DNA of 64,000 nt. Origin: Paracoccus sp. JM45. Its GTDB lineage: Bacteria > Pseudomonadota > Alphaproteobacteria > Rhodobacterales > Rhodobacteraceae. The notes under the pieces were generated by a model. That model did no database searches. It saw only the letters and a program-made list of their open reading frames with translations, and was not told the origin of the DNA. The position numbers and the translations under genes were made by a program. The stretch lies in contig NZ_QQVY01000001.1 of assembly GCF_003590715.1 (NCBI RefSeq), positions 675,973 to 739,972 on the forward strand, written 5' to 3'. The stretch's first letter is position 1. Each line of letters begins with the position of its first letter. Shown here piece after piece: positions 26,547 to 36,358 of the stretch.

Positions 26547-26837
26547 TCAGTCGACCCGATCAGCCAGCTTTTGCGTTTTTCCCAGACGATACAGCTTTAC
26601 CTCGCGCCACAGTTTCAGCGTCGGCTTGGCCGCGAACAGGAATGACCCCACGGTGAAGAACCATGTGGCGGGGGTTTGCCATGCTTCGGAAAAAAACATG
26701 ATCGATCCGATGATGAAAAACAGCGCTGCAAGGAAATCGACGATGGTGTGGGCGATCTCGAACCGGGCAAAGGTCTGGCGCGCGGCGGGTGTCGCCTCGC
26801 GCCGGTGATGCTGGAACAGACCGCGCCACAGGCTCAT
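26547..26837 (-). CDS. YrhK-like membrane protein
   Basis: A 96-residue protein with two hydrophobic helices (about 31-50 and 57-72) of the YrhK domain type: [20 protein letters not shown], then [20 protein letters not shown]. Its start overlaps the pheS stop by 4 bp, so it is translationally coupled to a tRNA synthetase. Function unknown. Confidence 0.7.
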   Translation of the reverse strand: MSLWRGLFQHHRREATPAARQTFARFEIAHTIVDFLAALFFIIGSIMFFSEAWQTPATWFFTVGSFLFAAKPTLKLWREVKLYRLGKTQKLADRVD

Positions 26838-27916
26838 GCGGTCAGGCCGCCGCTGAGGCTGGGCACATCGCCTGCGGCAAAGCCGTAATGGCGCAGCCAG
26901 CGCAGGTCGCTTTCAAAGAAGGCCCGCAGGTCGGGAATGCCGTATTTCAGCATTGCCAGACGGTCGATGCCCAGACCGAAGGCAAAGCCCTGCCATTCGT
27001 CGGCATCAATTCCGGCGGCTTGCAGCACCTTGGGATGGACCATGCCGGAACCCAGAATTTCCAGCCATGAATTGCCCTGACCAACCTTCAGCTGGCCGCC
27101 ATCCCATGAACAGCGGATGTCCACCTCGGCCGAGGGTTCGGTGAAGGGGAAGTGGCTGGCGCGGAAGCGCAGCTCGACCTCATCCACCTCGAAGAAGGCG
27201 CGGCAGAATTCCTCCAGCGTCCATTTCAGCTGGGCCATGCTGATGTCGCGACCGATGGCCAGACCTTCGATCTGGTGGAACATCGGCGTATGCGTCTGGT
27301 CCATATCCATGCGGTACACGCGACCCGGCGCGATGACGCGGATGGGCGCGCCCTGTTCCTGCATCGCGCGGATCTGCACGGGGCTGGTATGGGTACGCAG
27401 CACATGCGGCGGGCGGTCGTCGCCTTCGGCGCGGTGCATGAAGAAGGTGTCATGTTCCTGACGCGCGGGATGTTCGGGCGCGATGTTCAGCGCATCGAAG
27501 TTATACCAGTCGCTTTCCACCTGCGGCCCTTCGGCCACGGCAAAGCCCATATCGGCAAAGATTGCGGTGATTTCGTCGGTCACCTGAGAGATCGGGTGGA
27601 TCGTGCCTTGCGGACGCGGGCGTCCCGGCAAGGTGACGTCCAGCCATTCTTCGGCCAGACGCGCCTCAAGTGCTGCGTCTTCCAGCGAGATCTTGCGCGC
27701 GCGCAGGGCGGCGTCGATTTCGTCGCGCAATTCGTTCAGTTTGCGACCGGTCGTCTGGCGTTCTTCGGGCGTCATTTTGCCCAGTTCGCGCATTTTCAGA
27801 CTGATCTCGCCCTTCTTGCCAAGGGCGGCAAGGCGCACCTCTTCGATGGCAGCGGGATCGGCGGCAGTATTGATGCGGTCAAGCCAAAGCTGGCGCAGCG
27901 GGGTCAGATCGTCCAT
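26834..27916 (-). CDS. pheS: Phenylalanyl-tRNA synthetase alpha subunit
   Basis: Catalytic subunit charging tRNA-Phe, class II fold. N-terminal coiled coil (1-90), then motif 2 ([12 protein letters not shown] ... RVYRMD), [10 protein letters not shown], and motif 3 [21 protein letters not shown]. 360 residues is normal. Start 27916 taken; an ATG four codons upstream is possible and the ribosome site does not decide. Followed by the coupled yrhK gene rather than by pheT. Confidence 0.96.
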   Translation of the reverse strand: MDDLTPLRQLWLDRINTAADPAAIEEVRLAALGKKGEISLKMRELGKMTPEERQTTGRKLNELRDEIDAALRARKISLEDAALEARLAEEWLDVTLPGRPRPQGTIHPISQVTDEITAIFADMGFAVAEGPQVESDWYNFDALNIAPEHPARQEHDTFFMHRAEGDDRPPHVLRTHTSPVQIRAMQEQGAPIRVIAPGRVYRMDMDQTHTPMFHQIEGLAIGRDISMAQLKWTLEEFCRAFFEVDEVELRFRASHFPFTEPSAEVDIRCSWDGGQLKVGQGNSWLEILGSGMVHPKVLQAAGIDADEWQGFAFGLGIDRLAMLKYGIPDLRAFFESDLRWLRHYGFAAGDVPSLSGGLTA

Positions 27917-28002
27917 CGGGGGCCTCATTCCAGTTGGCCCCGCGTTAGCATGCAGGGCCGCGCGGGGGAAGCCTTTGCCCCACCCGCACGGCCCAAGATC
28001 GG

Positions 28003-28164
28003 TCAGTTCCAGATATCGCTTTTCACACCGGGGGCAATTCCGGGGTGATCTGCGATGTGGAATTGCGGTTCCTGCCCCGCCTTGCGCTGGCGCAGATAGT
28101 CGCGCGTGACATGCGCCACCGTGCCCGACAGCGCGACGATGGCGACCAGATTGATACTGGCCAT
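28003..28164 (-). pseudogene. C-terminal tail of the alanine symporter, split off by a frameshift
   Basis: A 53-codon frame starting at an ATG that overlaps the symporter stop (TGATG). The translation starts [19 protein letters not shown] and continues [11 protein letters not shown]. This is what AGCS symporters carry directly after their last FNFAD segment (DxMGLMAxINLxA...). One missing base just before the stop would restore a single protein. It could also be made as a separate small helix protein by re-initiation. Confidence 0.75.
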
Positions 28165-29405
28165 CAGGCCCTGGCATCGGCAAAGTTGAACACAGTCTGC
28201 ACGGTTTGCAGCGATCCCCAGATGACCATGGCCAGTGCAACAACGCGCAGCACCATGATGCCCGGCTTGCCCGCGCCTAGAAACACCATCGCGTTTTCAG
28301 CATAGCTGTAATTGCCGATGATGGACGTAAAGGCGAAAAAGAAGATCGCCACCGCCACAAAGATATGCCCGAAGCCGCCGAAATGGTCAGCTAGGGCCGC
28401 CTGTGTCAGGTTCACGCCGGTTAGCTCCTCGGTCGGAATGACATCCGCCAGCAGAATCATCACCGCAGTGGCGGTGCAAACCAGAATGGTGTCGATAAAC
28501 ACGCCCAATGCCTGCACGAACCCCTGACTGGAGGGGTGATGCGGTGCCGGAACGGCCACAGCGGCGATATTGGGGGCCGACCCCATACCGGCCTCGTTGG
28601 AAAACAGGCCGCGTTTGATGCCGTTCATCATCGCCGCCATGACGCCGCCTGCGACACCGCCGACAGCCTCTTGCAGGCCGAATGCCGATTTGACGATGCC
28701 GGCCAGAATGCCCGGAACGACGGTAATGTTCATCACCAGCACGATAATCGCCGCCAGCAGATACAGACCCGCCATCGCAGGCACGATCATCTGTGCGGTG
28801 CGCGCGATCTGGGGAATGCCGCCAAAGATGATCAGGCCCGACAGAATGGCCAGAATCACACCGACCAGCATCGGGCTGATGCCAAAGGCGACATCGACAG
28901 CCTCGGCAATCGAATTGGCCTGAACCGCGTTGAAGACCAACCCGAACGAAATGATCAGCGACACGGCAAACAGCCCCGCCAGCCAGTTCATCTTCAACCC
29001 GCGCGAAATGTAATAGGCCGGACCGCCGCGATACATGCCGTCGCTGCCGTGAATTTTATACAGCTGCGCCAGTGTCGATTCGGCATAGGCGGTGGCCATT
29101 CCGACCAGTGCGACCATCCACATCCAGAAAATCGCACCCGGACCGCCCGCGGTCAACGCGACGGCAACACCGGCGATATTGCCCGTCCCCACGCGGCTGG
29201 CCAGCGATACGCTGAGCGCCTGGAACGGTGTGATGCCGTCGCGATCGGTGGCGTTCGATCCGCGGATGCATCGCCACATTTCGGCGAAATGCAAAAACTG
29301 AAGCAATCCAAGGCGGATGGTAAAGTAAATGCCCACAGCCAGCAGGCCATAAATCAGCACGTACCCCCAGAAGATCGTGTTCAGAAAGTCGATGATCGCG
29401 CTCAT
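28164..29405 (-). CDS. Alanine/glycine:cation symporter (AGCS), C-terminus truncated by frameshift
   Basis: Sodium- or proton-coupled alanine/glycine importer with about ten hydrophobic helices. AGCS signatures are clear: [30 protein letters not shown], split here as [12 protein letters not shown] and [10 protein letters not shown], plus [18 protein letters not shown]. The 413-residue frame ends FNFADARA, about 50 residues short of the family, and the lost tail is encoded in the next frame. Start at 29405 (MSAIIDFLN) is preferred over a TTG four codons upstream. Confidence 0.88.
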   Translation of the reverse strand: MSAIIDFLNTIFWGYVLIYGLLAVGIYFTIRLGLLQFLHFAEMWRCIRGSNATDRDGITPFQALSVSLASRVGTGNIAGVAVALTAGGPGAIFWMWMVALVGMATAYAESTLAQLYKIHGSDGMYRGGPAYYISRGLKMNWLAGLFAVSLIISFGLVFNAVQANSIAEAVDVAFGISPMLVGVILAILSGLIIFGGIPQIARTAQMIVPAMAGLYLLAAIIVLVMNITVVPGILAGIVKSAFGLQEAVGGVAGGVMAAMMNGIKRGLFSNEAGMGSAPNIAAVAVPAPHHPSSQGFVQALGVFIDTILVCTATAVMILLADVIPTEELTGVNLTQAALADHFGGFGHIFVAVAIFFFAFTSIIGNYSYAENAMVFLGAGKPGIMVLRVVALAMVIWGSLQTVQTVFNFADARA

Positions 29406-29473
29406 CCTAGGCCCCAACTGCTATATATTGCCGCAGTCTGTAACAGCCGCACGCGCAGAAGCAAGCTTGGCGC

Positions 29474-30817
29474 TTAGCCCTGACGGGCTTCCACATCCAG
29501 CCAGACGCCCCCTTGGGGACGCAGAGTCAGGATCATTTGCGGCTGTGGATCGCGCCCCGCGATTGCCTTGAACCGGAAACGGGCCAGCAGGGTGGCAAGG
29601 ATAATCACCGCTTCCTGCATGGCGAAACTGGCCCCGATGCAGATCCGTGGTCCGGCACCGAAGGGCAGAAAGGCGTATCGGTCCGGCGCGGTCAGAAAAC
29701 GGTCGGGATCGAAGGCATCGGGCCGGTCCCACAGCAGATGATGGCGATGCAGCGCATAGACCGGCAGCATAACGGTATCGCCCGCGTTGACCTGCCGCCC
29801 GCATAAGATGTCCTTGGCTTGGGCTGTCCGCGACAGGAACGCCGCAGGGGGATAGAGGCGCAGGGTTTCATTCACGATGCGCTGGATCAGCGGCAATTGC
29901 CCGAAATCGGCAGCGGTGGCGGCGCGGTCGCCAAGGACGTCCCGCGCCTCGGATGCGGCCCGTTCCTGAATCGCCGGATCAAAGGCGCAAAGATACAGCG
30001 CCCACGCCAGCGTCAATGCAGTGGTTTCATGCCCCGCCACGATGAACGTCAGCAGGTTGTCGCGCAATTCGTCACGGTTCATGGCCCGGCCCGTTTCGGG
30101 GTCCTGTGCATCCAGCAGCAGGTCCAGAAGATCGGGCGCACCGTCTTTGGGCAACCGCGACCGTGCGGCAATGGCCTGATCTGCCATCGCCTTCATGCGC
30201 CGCAAGCCCGGTCCTGAAAACAGCCGCCCCGGACGCGGAATCCATGCGGGCAGTCCCAGAACATCCAGCAGCGAGACTTTGGCCGTCTGCGCGATATAGG
30301 CATCGATTGAACGATGCACATTGTCACGGTCAAACACACCATCGCCTGAAAATGTCACATCCGAAATGACATCGAAGGTCGCGGCAACCGTTTCTTCGAA
30401 CAGATCGACGGGTCCGGTTGCGGCGGCAAGGCGACGGCAGGATGCTTCGGCGGCGGCTGTCATGACAGGGCCAAGGGCCTCGATATGGCGGTGGGCAAAG
30501 GCGGGGGCGGCAGCGCGGCGCTGCCAGCGCCAATGCGCCCCTTCGGCGATGAACATGCTGTCACCGATAGCAGGTTCAAGAACCAGCTTTGTCGTCACGG
30601 ATTTCGGATAATCATCGACCCGATCCTTCAGGACATGGCGCAAGGCGGCGGGGTCCATCACCATATGCCACCGCAACCCCGTCTTCCCCGAGACGATGGG
30701 CTGGCGCACGGCAATCGCCGGAATCAGTTCCAGAAGGTTGCGCCGCGCAGTCAGAACCGTCCCCAAAGCCCCCAAGGGCTTGACAGCCAGCGGCACTTTG
30801 ACGGGTTCTGATGTCAT
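29474..30817 (-). CDS. Cytochrome P450
   Basis: Heme monooxygenase of 447 residues, no membrane anchor seen. I-helix oxygen-activation motif AGHETTA, K-helix ExxR in NETLRLYPPA, and the heme loop FLPFGAGPRICIG with thiolate C393. Substrate is not predictable; bacterial P450s of this type often hydroxylate fatty acids or hydrocarbons. The start overlaps the stop of the upstream antiporter (TGATG), so the two are co-expressed. A longer frame to 31282 runs through the antiporter gene and is not used. No ferredoxin or reductase gene is adjacent. Confidence 0.9.
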   Translation of the reverse strand: MTSEPVKVPLAVKPLGALGTVLTARRNLLELIPAIAVRQPIVSGKTGLRWHMVMDPAALRHVLKDRVDDYPKSVTTKLVLEPAIGDSMFIAEGAHWRWQRRAAAPAFAHRHIEALGPVMTAAAEASCRRLAAATGPVDLFEETVAATFDVISDVTFSGDGVFDRDNVHRSIDAYIAQTAKVSLLDVLGLPAWIPRPGRLFSGPGLRRMKAMADQAIAARSRLPKDGAPDLLDLLLDAQDPETGRAMNRDELRDNLLTFIVAGHETTALTLAWALYLCAFDPAIQERAASEARDVLGDRAATAADFGQLPLIQRIVNETLRLYPPAAFLSRTAQAKDILCGRQVNAGDTVMLPVYALHRHHLLWDRPDAFDPDRFLTAPDRYAFLPFGAGPRICIGASFAMQEAVIILATLLARFRFKAIAGRDPQPQMILTLRPQGGVWLDVEARQG

Positions 30818-31959
30818 CACGGCTCCAATATCAGGGCAAGATAGGCCAGAAACAGCACAAGATGCACCGCACCATGCAGCACATTGGTCCGGCGCGCGCC
30901 GAAGGTCTGCACGCAGGTCAGCAAGGTCAGCGCCAGCAGCACCTGCATCTGCGACCCCAGCCCCAGAATCACCCCCTGCCCCGTCACCATGCCGATGATC
31001 AGCGTGGCAGGCACCGTCAACCCGATGGTTGACAAGGCCGCCCCCAGACACAGGTTCACGGCGCGTTGCAGGCGGTTTGCCATGGCGGCACGAACCGCCG
31101 ACATGCCTTCGGATGCCAGAACAATGGTGGCAATGACAACGCCGCCAAGTGCCGCAGGCAAGGACATCACATTGATGCCGTGATCCACAAAGCCCGCCAT
31201 CTTTTTCGACAGCAGCACGATGGGCAGCAAGGTCGCCATCAGCAACAACCCGTGCGCCCAGGTGGCATAGCGGGCCTCGCAATGCTGCGGCGCGGCAGGT
31301 TCTTCAGGCTCGGTGAAAAAGCCGCGATGTCGCACGGTCTGGATGGACAGGAACACCAGATACAGCGCGAAGGTAATCACCGAAAAAAACAGCGCCTGCC
31401 CCGTCGTAAAACTGCCATCGCGGCTGGAGATTGTGTAATCGGGCAGCACCAGCGCAAAGACCGCCAAAGGCACCAACACCGTCAGGAACGAAGAAGCGCC
31501 GGCAAAATTATAGCTTTGTTCCCCATGCCGCAGCGCCCCCAGCAACAAGGACAAGCCGACCAGACCGTTCAGCACGATCATCACCACGGCGAACATCGTA
31601 TCGCGCGCCAATGTGGGGCCGCCGTCGCCCGACAGCATGACCGATCCGATCAAGGCCACCTCGATGCAAACGACCGCCAATGTTAGGATCAGCGTGCCAT
31701 AGGGTTCGCCCAGCCGTTCGGCCAGCGCCTCGGCGTGGCGGACAACGGCGGATGCGCCCCAGACCATGACCCCCAACAGCCACAAAAAGGAAAGGATCGC
31801 GAAAGCCCCCGCCGTGGGGGCCAGAACCCCGTGGCCGAACAGGTTGAAGACCGCCAAGCTGGCGATCACGGCAAGAATCGCACCTTCGTGCGACAGTTTG
31901 GTCAGGGTTCTTATCACGCGGTCACGATACGCTGTGTCATTTGCGCCGACAATCCGCAC
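30817..31959 (-). CDS. ChaA-type calcium/proton antiporter
   Basis: Ionic exporter of the CaCA family, 380 residues, about eleven hydrophobic helices in two similar halves. The first repeat contains TLAVVCIEVALI, with an acidic residue in the membrane; the second reads LGGVVIATIVLASEGMSAVRAA. This fits ChaA (Ca2+ or Na+/H+). The last bases overlap the P450 start. The reason for coupling an ion antiporter to a P450 is not apparent. Confidence 0.85.
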   Translation of the reverse strand: MRIVGANDTAYRDRVIRTLTKLSHEGAILAVIASLAVFNLFGHGVLAPTAGAFAILSFLWLLGVMVWGASAVVRHAEALAERLGEPYGTLILTLAVVCIEVALIGSVMLSGDGGPTLARDTMFAVVMIVLNGLVGLSLLLGALRHGEQSYNFAGASSFLTVLVPLAVFALVLPDYTISSRDGSFTTGQALFFSVITFALYLVFLSIQTVRHRGFFTEPEEPAAPQHCEARYATWAHGLLLMATLLPIVLLSKKMAGFVDHGINVMSLPAALGGVVIATIVLASEGMSAVRAAMANRLQRAVNLCLGAALSTIGLTVPATLIIGMVTGQGVILGLGSQMQVLLALTLLTCVQTFGARRTNVLHGAVHLVLFLAYLALILEP

Positions 31960-31981
31960 AATCCATCACGTTAGCGGCACG

Positions 31982-32018
31982 AAAAAGGCCCGCCCCTTTT
32001 GCAAGGGCAGGCCTTTTC
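31982..32018 (-). terminator. Terminator after rplT
   Basis: On the minus strand AAAAGGCCTGCCCTT pairs with AGGGGCGGGCCTTTTT; located about 25 bp past the rplT stop. Confidence 0.85.
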
Positions 32019-32041
32019 GAAGTCATGTCGCGCTAAAAAGA

Positions 32042-32401
32042 TCAGGCGGCAGTTTTTGCTTGCGTCACGATTGCCGCGAATGCTTCGGGCTCGTTCACGG
32101 CCAGATCGGCCAGAACCTTGCGGTCAACCTCGATGCCGGCTTTCGACAGCAGGTTGATGAAACGCGAATAGGTCATTTCAGCGTCAACCATACGAACGGC
32201 TGCGTTGATACGCTGGATCCACAGGGCGCGGAAGTTGCGCTTGCGGTTCTTGCGGTCGCGCGTGGCGTATTGGTTCGCCTTGTCGACAGCCTGCGTTGCG
32301 GTGCGGAAGTTACGCGAACGTGCGCCGTAATAGCCCTTGGCTTGACCAAGAACTTTCTTGTGGCGGGCGTGGGTAACCTTGCCGGATTTAACTCGTGCCA
32401 T
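32042..32401 (-). CDS. rplT: 50S ribosomal protein L20
   Basis: Basic 119-residue ribosomal protein, family length. N-terminal extension [20 protein letters not shown] and the RNA-binding [13 protein letters not shown] are typical. In several bacteria L20 represses its own rpmI-rplT messenger. It lies 15 bp after rpmI. Confidence 0.97.
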   Translation of the reverse strand: MARVKSGKVTHARHKKVLGQAKGYYGARSRNFRTATQAVDKANQYATRDRKNRKRNFRALWIQRINAAVRMVDAEMTYSRFINLLSKAGIEVDRKVLADLAVNEPEAFAAIVTQAKTAA

Positions 32402-32416
32402 ATTTCAGTCCTCGGA

Positions 32417-32617
32417 TCAGCGGTTGTAGGGCATGTATTTTTTGACGATTTTCGCATCTGCTGCGCAGAGCACCGTCGTACCGCGTGCGTCGCGGATAAA
32501 CTTGGTCGTACGCTTGATCATGCCGTGGCGTTTGCCGGCCTGACCTGCTTTGACCTTGCCCGAGGCCGTCATCGAGAACCGCTTTTTCGCGGCCGATTTG
32601 GTCTTCATCTTCGGCAT
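32417..32617 (-). CDS. rpmI: 50S ribosomal protein L35
   Basis: A 66-residue basic protein, [15 protein letters not shown] at the start and [10 protein letters not shown] at the end, exactly the L35 pattern. AAGGAG lies 8 bases upstream. First gene of rpmI-rplT; infC is not adjacent. Confidence 0.97.
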   Translation of the reverse strand: MPKMKTKSAAKKRFSMTASGKVKAGQAGKRHGMIKRTTKFIRDARGTTVLCAADAKIVKKYMPYNR

Positions 32618-32694
32618 TTTCGTCTCCTTCGTCAGAGTGATCGTGCGCCTCGGCAATGCCAAGACTGGCCGGACGCACGTGTAAGGAAGGGCGC

Positions 32695-32723
32695 CGTATA
32701 AGACGACGCCCCCTGTTTGGCAA
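32695..32723 (-). promoter_or_regulatory. Sigma-70-like promoter of rpmI-rplT
   Basis: On the minus strand TTGCCA, 17 bases, TATACG, giving a leader of roughly 70 bases before rpmI, long enough for L20-type autoregulation. Confidence 0.6.
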
Positions 32724-32729
32724 GCCGAT

Positions 32730-32963
32730 TCAGTTCCCGATCTGGATTCCCGTAACCCGCGCGAATGCAGACGGGATATCGTCGGGATGGAACGTGTCAG
32801 GATCGACCGAGGCCCCGATGACCAGCACAAGAATACCGGCCATGAAAACCAGAATTGCCGCGCGGGGCGGCTGTGTCTGCACCAGCTGCACCACGGCAAG
32901 AACCGCAGACAGCAGGCACAGCGCAATGCCGCCCAGCAGCAAAAGATCGGGCAGCAGCATCAT
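32730..32963 (-). CDS. Small two-helix membrane protein after pyk
   Basis: A 77-residue protein with two hydrophobic helices (about 3-27 and 36-51) and a polar end. I do not recognise a family. It overlaps the pyk stop by 4 bp, so it is translated with pyruvate kinase, which supports it being real. Confidence 0.6.
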   Translation of the reverse strand: MMLLPDLLLLGGIALCLLSAVLAVVQLVQTQPPRAAILVFMAGILVLVIGASVDPDTFHPDDIPSAFARVTGIQIGN

Positions 32964-34408
32964 TCGGGATCAGACGCAAAGATCAGGCGGTCATCGCAAG
33001 GGGCGATGCGCAGGATGTTCGTCGATCCGGGCACGTTGAACGGCACACCGGCCATCAACACGATTTGCCGCGTTTCATCGGCAAAACCGTATTCGCGTGC
33101 CGTGCGGGTCGAATTGACCACGGCTTCCTTGAAGCGGCTCAGACGCGGGGTGATGACGCAATGCGTGCCCCATGTCAGAACCAGACGGCGGGTCACCGAT
33201 TCCAGCGGGCTAAGCGCGATGATCGGAACGCGCGGACGTTCACGTGCCACCAGACTGACGGTATTGCCCGACTGGGTGAATGCACAGATCGCGGCAACAT
33301 CCGTGGTTTCGGCGATTTCACGCGCCGCCGTCACGATGGCATCCGTCACTGAAGACAGGCTGGCCTTGCGCGCCGCCTCGATGATCGAGCGATAGTTCTT
33401 ATCCGCCTCGACCGAGCGTGCGACGTTATCCATCGTCCGCACAGCCTCGATCGGGAAGCTGCCTGCCGCACTTTCAGCCGACAGCATGACCGCATCAGCG
33501 CCTTCATAGATGGCGTTGGCGACGTCGCTGACTTCGGCGCGGGTGGGCATCGGGCTGTCGATCATCGATTCCAGCATCTGGGTCGCAACAATCACCGGCT
33601 TGGCGGCGCTGCGGCACAGACGGACCAGACGCTTCTGGATCGGCGGCACGGAATAGACCGGCAATTCGACGCCCAGATCGCCACGTGCGACCATGATCCC
33701 GTCAGAGGCTGCCAGAATTTCGTCGAATGCACGCACAGCTGCGGGCTTTTCGATCTTGGACAGAACCGCGGCACGGCCTTTGGCCAGCGTCTTGGCCTCT
33801 TCCACGTCCTCGGCGCGCTGCACGAAGGACAGGGCCAGCCAGTCCACGCCCAGTTCACAGGCGAATTCCAGATCGGCGCGGTCCTTATCCGACAATGCCG
33901 CCAGCGGCAGCACCACGTCGGGGACGTTCACGCCCTTGCGGTCCGAAATCGTACCGGCAACCGTCACGACGCATTCGGCGTAATCCGAACCACAGGTTTC
34001 GACCGTCAGGCGGATCTTACCATCATTGACCAGCAGTTCGCTGCCTTCGACCAATGCCGCGAAGATTTCCGGATGCGGCAACTGGACACGCGTCTTGTCG
34101 CCAAGGGCCGCATCAAGATCGAAGCGGAACTTGTCGCCCACGGCCAGATCCTGCGGACCCGACCCGAACGAACCCACACGCAGCTTTGGTCCCTGAAGGT
34201 CGGCCAGAATGGCAATCGGCCGGCCCGTATCTGCTTCGATCTCGCGAATCGTGTTGTAACGTTCGCGGTGGTCGTCATGGCTGCCATGGCTCATGTTCAG
34301 GCGGAACACGTCGGCCCCTGCCTCGAACAGATCGCGGATTACTTCCTTGGTCGACGATGCCGGCCCAAGCGTTGCCACGATTTTCACGTTGCGATGTCGT
34401 CTCATCAT
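32960..34408 (-). CDS. pyk: Pyruvate kinase
   Basis: Transfers phosphate from phosphoenolpyruvate to ADP in the last step of glycolysis. TIM barrel with KIVATLGPAS, the active-site Lys in LSKIEKPAAV, DGIMVARGDLGVELP and the effector-domain end LRIAPC. 482 residues is typical. The start is one of two adjacent ATG codons (34408 or 34405). The frame stays open a further 250 bases upstream but shows no family similarity there and overlaps the divergent gene. Confidence 0.95.
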   Translation of the reverse strand: MMRRHRNVKIVATLGPASSTKEVIRDLFEAGADVFRLNMSHGSHDDHRERYNTIREIEADTGRPIAILADLQGPKLRVGSFGSGPQDLAVGDKFRFDLDAALGDKTRVQLPHPEIFAALVEGSELLVNDGKIRLTVETCGSDYAECVVTVAGTISDRKGVNVPDVVLPLAALSDKDRADLEFACELGVDWLALSFVQRAEDVEEAKTLAKGRAAVLSKIEKPAAVRAFDEILAASDGIMVARGDLGVELPVYSVPPIQKRLVRLCRSAAKPVIVATQMLESMIDSPMPTRAEVSDVANAIYEGADAVMLSAESAAGSFPIEAVRTMDNVARSVEADKNYRSIIEAARKASLSSVTDAIVTAAREIAETTDVAAICAFTQSGNTVSLVARERPRVPIIALSPLESVTRRLVLTWGTHCVITPRLSRFKEAVVNSTRTAREYGFADETRQIVLMAGVPFNVPGSTNILRIAPCDDRLIFASDPE

Positions 34409-34519
34409 CCCGCCCCATCTAAGTTTAGCGCTATCTATGCCGCAATTGCAGCGTGGCGGCAACTGGCGTCTGGCCAGCTTTCGTCGTAGACAGGCTGCAG
34501 CAACAGTGATGACCGAACC

Positions 34520-35260
34520 ATGACGCCCCCACCCTTCCATATCGAAGGGGCGACACGCCCCTCGCGCTGGCTGATCACCTGCGATCACGCCACGAATCAC
34601 GTGCCCGACTGGGTTGCCGATGGTGATCTGGGCATTCAGGCATCCGATATGGCACGCCATATCGCCTTTGATCCGGGCGCTGCGGGGCTGACCCAGAAGC
34701 TTGCCGAACTGATGGACGCGCCTGCGATCCTGTCCAATTTCTCACGCCTTGTGATCGACCCCAACCGGGGCGAGGATGACCCCACGCTGCTGATGCGCCT
34801 TTATGACGGCACAGTTATTCCCGCTAATAAACATGCGGACGCCGATGAACGCGAACGCCGCCTGACGCGGTTGCATCGCCCATATCATGCGGCCTTGGGC
34901 GAATTGGCCGACACACATCCCGACCGCTGCATCTGCGCGATCCACAGCTTTACCCCGCAATTGCGGGGCCGCCCGCCGCGCCCCTGGCAGATCGGCATTC
35001 TTTATTCGCATCACGATGCGCGGCTTGGCCACGCAATGGTGCAGGCCTGCCGTGATCAGGGGTGGGTGACGGGCGAAAACCAGCCCTATACCGGACATCT
35101 GCAAGGCGATTCGATCGACCGCCACGCTTTGGCCCACAACCGCCCAAACCTGCTGATCGAAGTGCGCAACGATCTGATCGCCACGCCCGAAGGTCAGGCC
35201 GAATGGGCCAGCCGCCTTGCGCCGGTTATTGCCAATACATTGGCGGACAGCGGTCTCTGA
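34520..35260 (+). CDS. N-formylglutamate amidohydrolase family protein
   Basis: A 246-residue hydrolase of the FGase family, which releases formate from N-formylglutamate or acts on related amides. Landmarks: WLITCDHATNHVPD (zinc-site region), FSRLVIDPNRG, CAIHSFTPQLRGR, IGILYSHHDARLG and HLLIEVRND-like LLIEVRNDLI. Substrate is not certain because no hut genes are close. Divergent from pyk. Confidence 0.85.
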   Translation: MTPPPFHIEGATRPSRWLITCDHATNHVPDWVADGDLGIQASDMARHIAFDPGAAGLTQKLAELMDAPAILSNFSRLVIDPNRGEDDPTLLMRLYDGTVIPANKHADADERERRLTRLHRPYHAALGELADTHPDRCICAIHSFTPQLRGRPPRPWQIGILYSHHDARLGHAMVQACRDQGWVTGENQPYTGHLQGDSIDRHALAHNRPNLLIEVRNDLIATPEGQAEWASRLAPVIANTLADSGL

Positions 35261-35291
35261 CCCGATAACTCGAACCGCCCCACGCGGGGGT

Positions 35292-35314
35292 CCGGGGGGC
35301 GCGCAGCCCCCCGG
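35292..35314. terminator. GC-rich hairpin between convergent genes
   Basis: CCGGGGGGC and GCCCCCCGG are 9-bp perfect arms around GCGCA, between the formylglutamate hydrolase and the aminotransferase. Very GC-rich and without a T run. Confidence 0.5.
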
Positions 35315-35329
35315 CGTCGCGGGACGCAA

Positions 35330-36190
35330 TCAGACGGCGGTTTTCATCGTCTCTTCCAGATAGATCTCGCGCAAACGTGCTGCGACCGGTCCGACCGTGC
35401 CACCATTTACCGCTGCGCCGTCGATCTCGACCACCGGCATCACGAATGCCGAAGCCGAGGTGATAAACGCCTCATCCGCGTCCTGCGCCTCGGCAATCGT
35501 GAAGGACCGTTCCTCGACCTTCATCTGGGCCTCGGCGGCAAAGCGCAGGACGGCGGCACGGGTGATGCCGTGCAGGATGTCATGGCTCAGTTCGCGGGTG
35601 ATGATCGTGCCGTTCTTGACGATATAGGCGTTATTGCTGGTGCCCTCGGTGACTTTGCCATCCTCGACCATCCACGCATCATCGGCCCCGCGCGCCTTGG
35701 CCTCCATCTTGGCCATTGAGGGGTATAGCAGCTGCACCGTCTTGATGTCGCGGCGGCCCCAACGCAGATCCTCGACGCTGATGACCTTCCAGCCGGTTTT
35801 GGCGGCGGGGGCATCGGCCAGACCGGGTTTGGATTGCGTGAACATCACCACCGTCGGCACCGTATCCGCGGGTGGATAGGCGAAATCGCGGTCGCCCGGA
35901 TTGCCGCGCGTGACCTGCAAGTAGATCATCCCATCGGTGATGCCGTTTTCCGCGATCAGCTTGCGGTGCGCATTCAGATAAGCCGCATCCTCAAGCGGGT
36001 TGCGAATGGCCAGTTCCGACAGCGACCGTTTCAGGCGGACCATATGGCCGTCGAAATCGATCAGCTTTCCGTCCAGAACACTGACCACCTCGTAAACGCC
36101 ATCTGCCATCAGGAAGCCGCGATCGAAAACCGAAACCATTGCCTGATCTTCGGCGACATAATCGCCATTCACATAAACCGTCCGCGTCAT
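35330..36190 (-). CDS. dat: D-amino acid aminotransferase-type class IV enzyme
   Basis: PLP enzyme of fold type IV, 286 residues. FDRGFLMADGVYEV opens the domain; the PLP lysine lies in RRDIKTVQLLYPSMAK; WMVEDGKVTEGTSNNAYIV and HGITRAAVLRFA complete the pattern. Closest to D-alanine aminotransferases, which interconvert D-amino acids and 2-oxo acids; aminodeoxychorismate lyase and branched-chain forms share the fold, so the substrate is tentative. Confidence 0.82.
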   Translation of the reverse strand: MTRTVYVNGDYVAEDQAMVSVFDRGFLMADGVYEVVSVLDGKLIDFDGHMVRLKRSLSELAIRNPLEDAAYLNAHRKLIAENGITDGMIYLQVTRGNPGDRDFAYPPADTVPTVVMFTQSKPGLADAPAAKTGWKVISVEDLRWGRRDIKTVQLLYPSMAKMEAKARGADDAWMVEDGKVTEGTSNNAYIVKNGTIITRELSHDILHGITRAAVLRFAAEAQMKVEERSFTIAEAQDADEAFITSASAFVMPVVEIDGAAVNGGTVGPVAARLREIYLEETMKTAV

Positions 36191-36358
36191 CTGATCCTCC
36201 TGAGGCGTCGCATCTGTGGTGGCGGTCCTGCGCCCAAATACCCCCGCAGGTCAAGCGGATCGGCCTTTCATGCTGCAATGCAGGAAAAACACTTGATGCA
36301 CGCGCGGCGAAACATTATTACCAAAGAAGTCCCGCATCTTTACGAACTGGACTTTTGT

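Noticed and set aside
30818..31282. Upstream extension of the P450 frame
   Set aside because: It lies wholly within the antiporter gene and adds no P450 features; the start overlapping the antiporter stop fits better.
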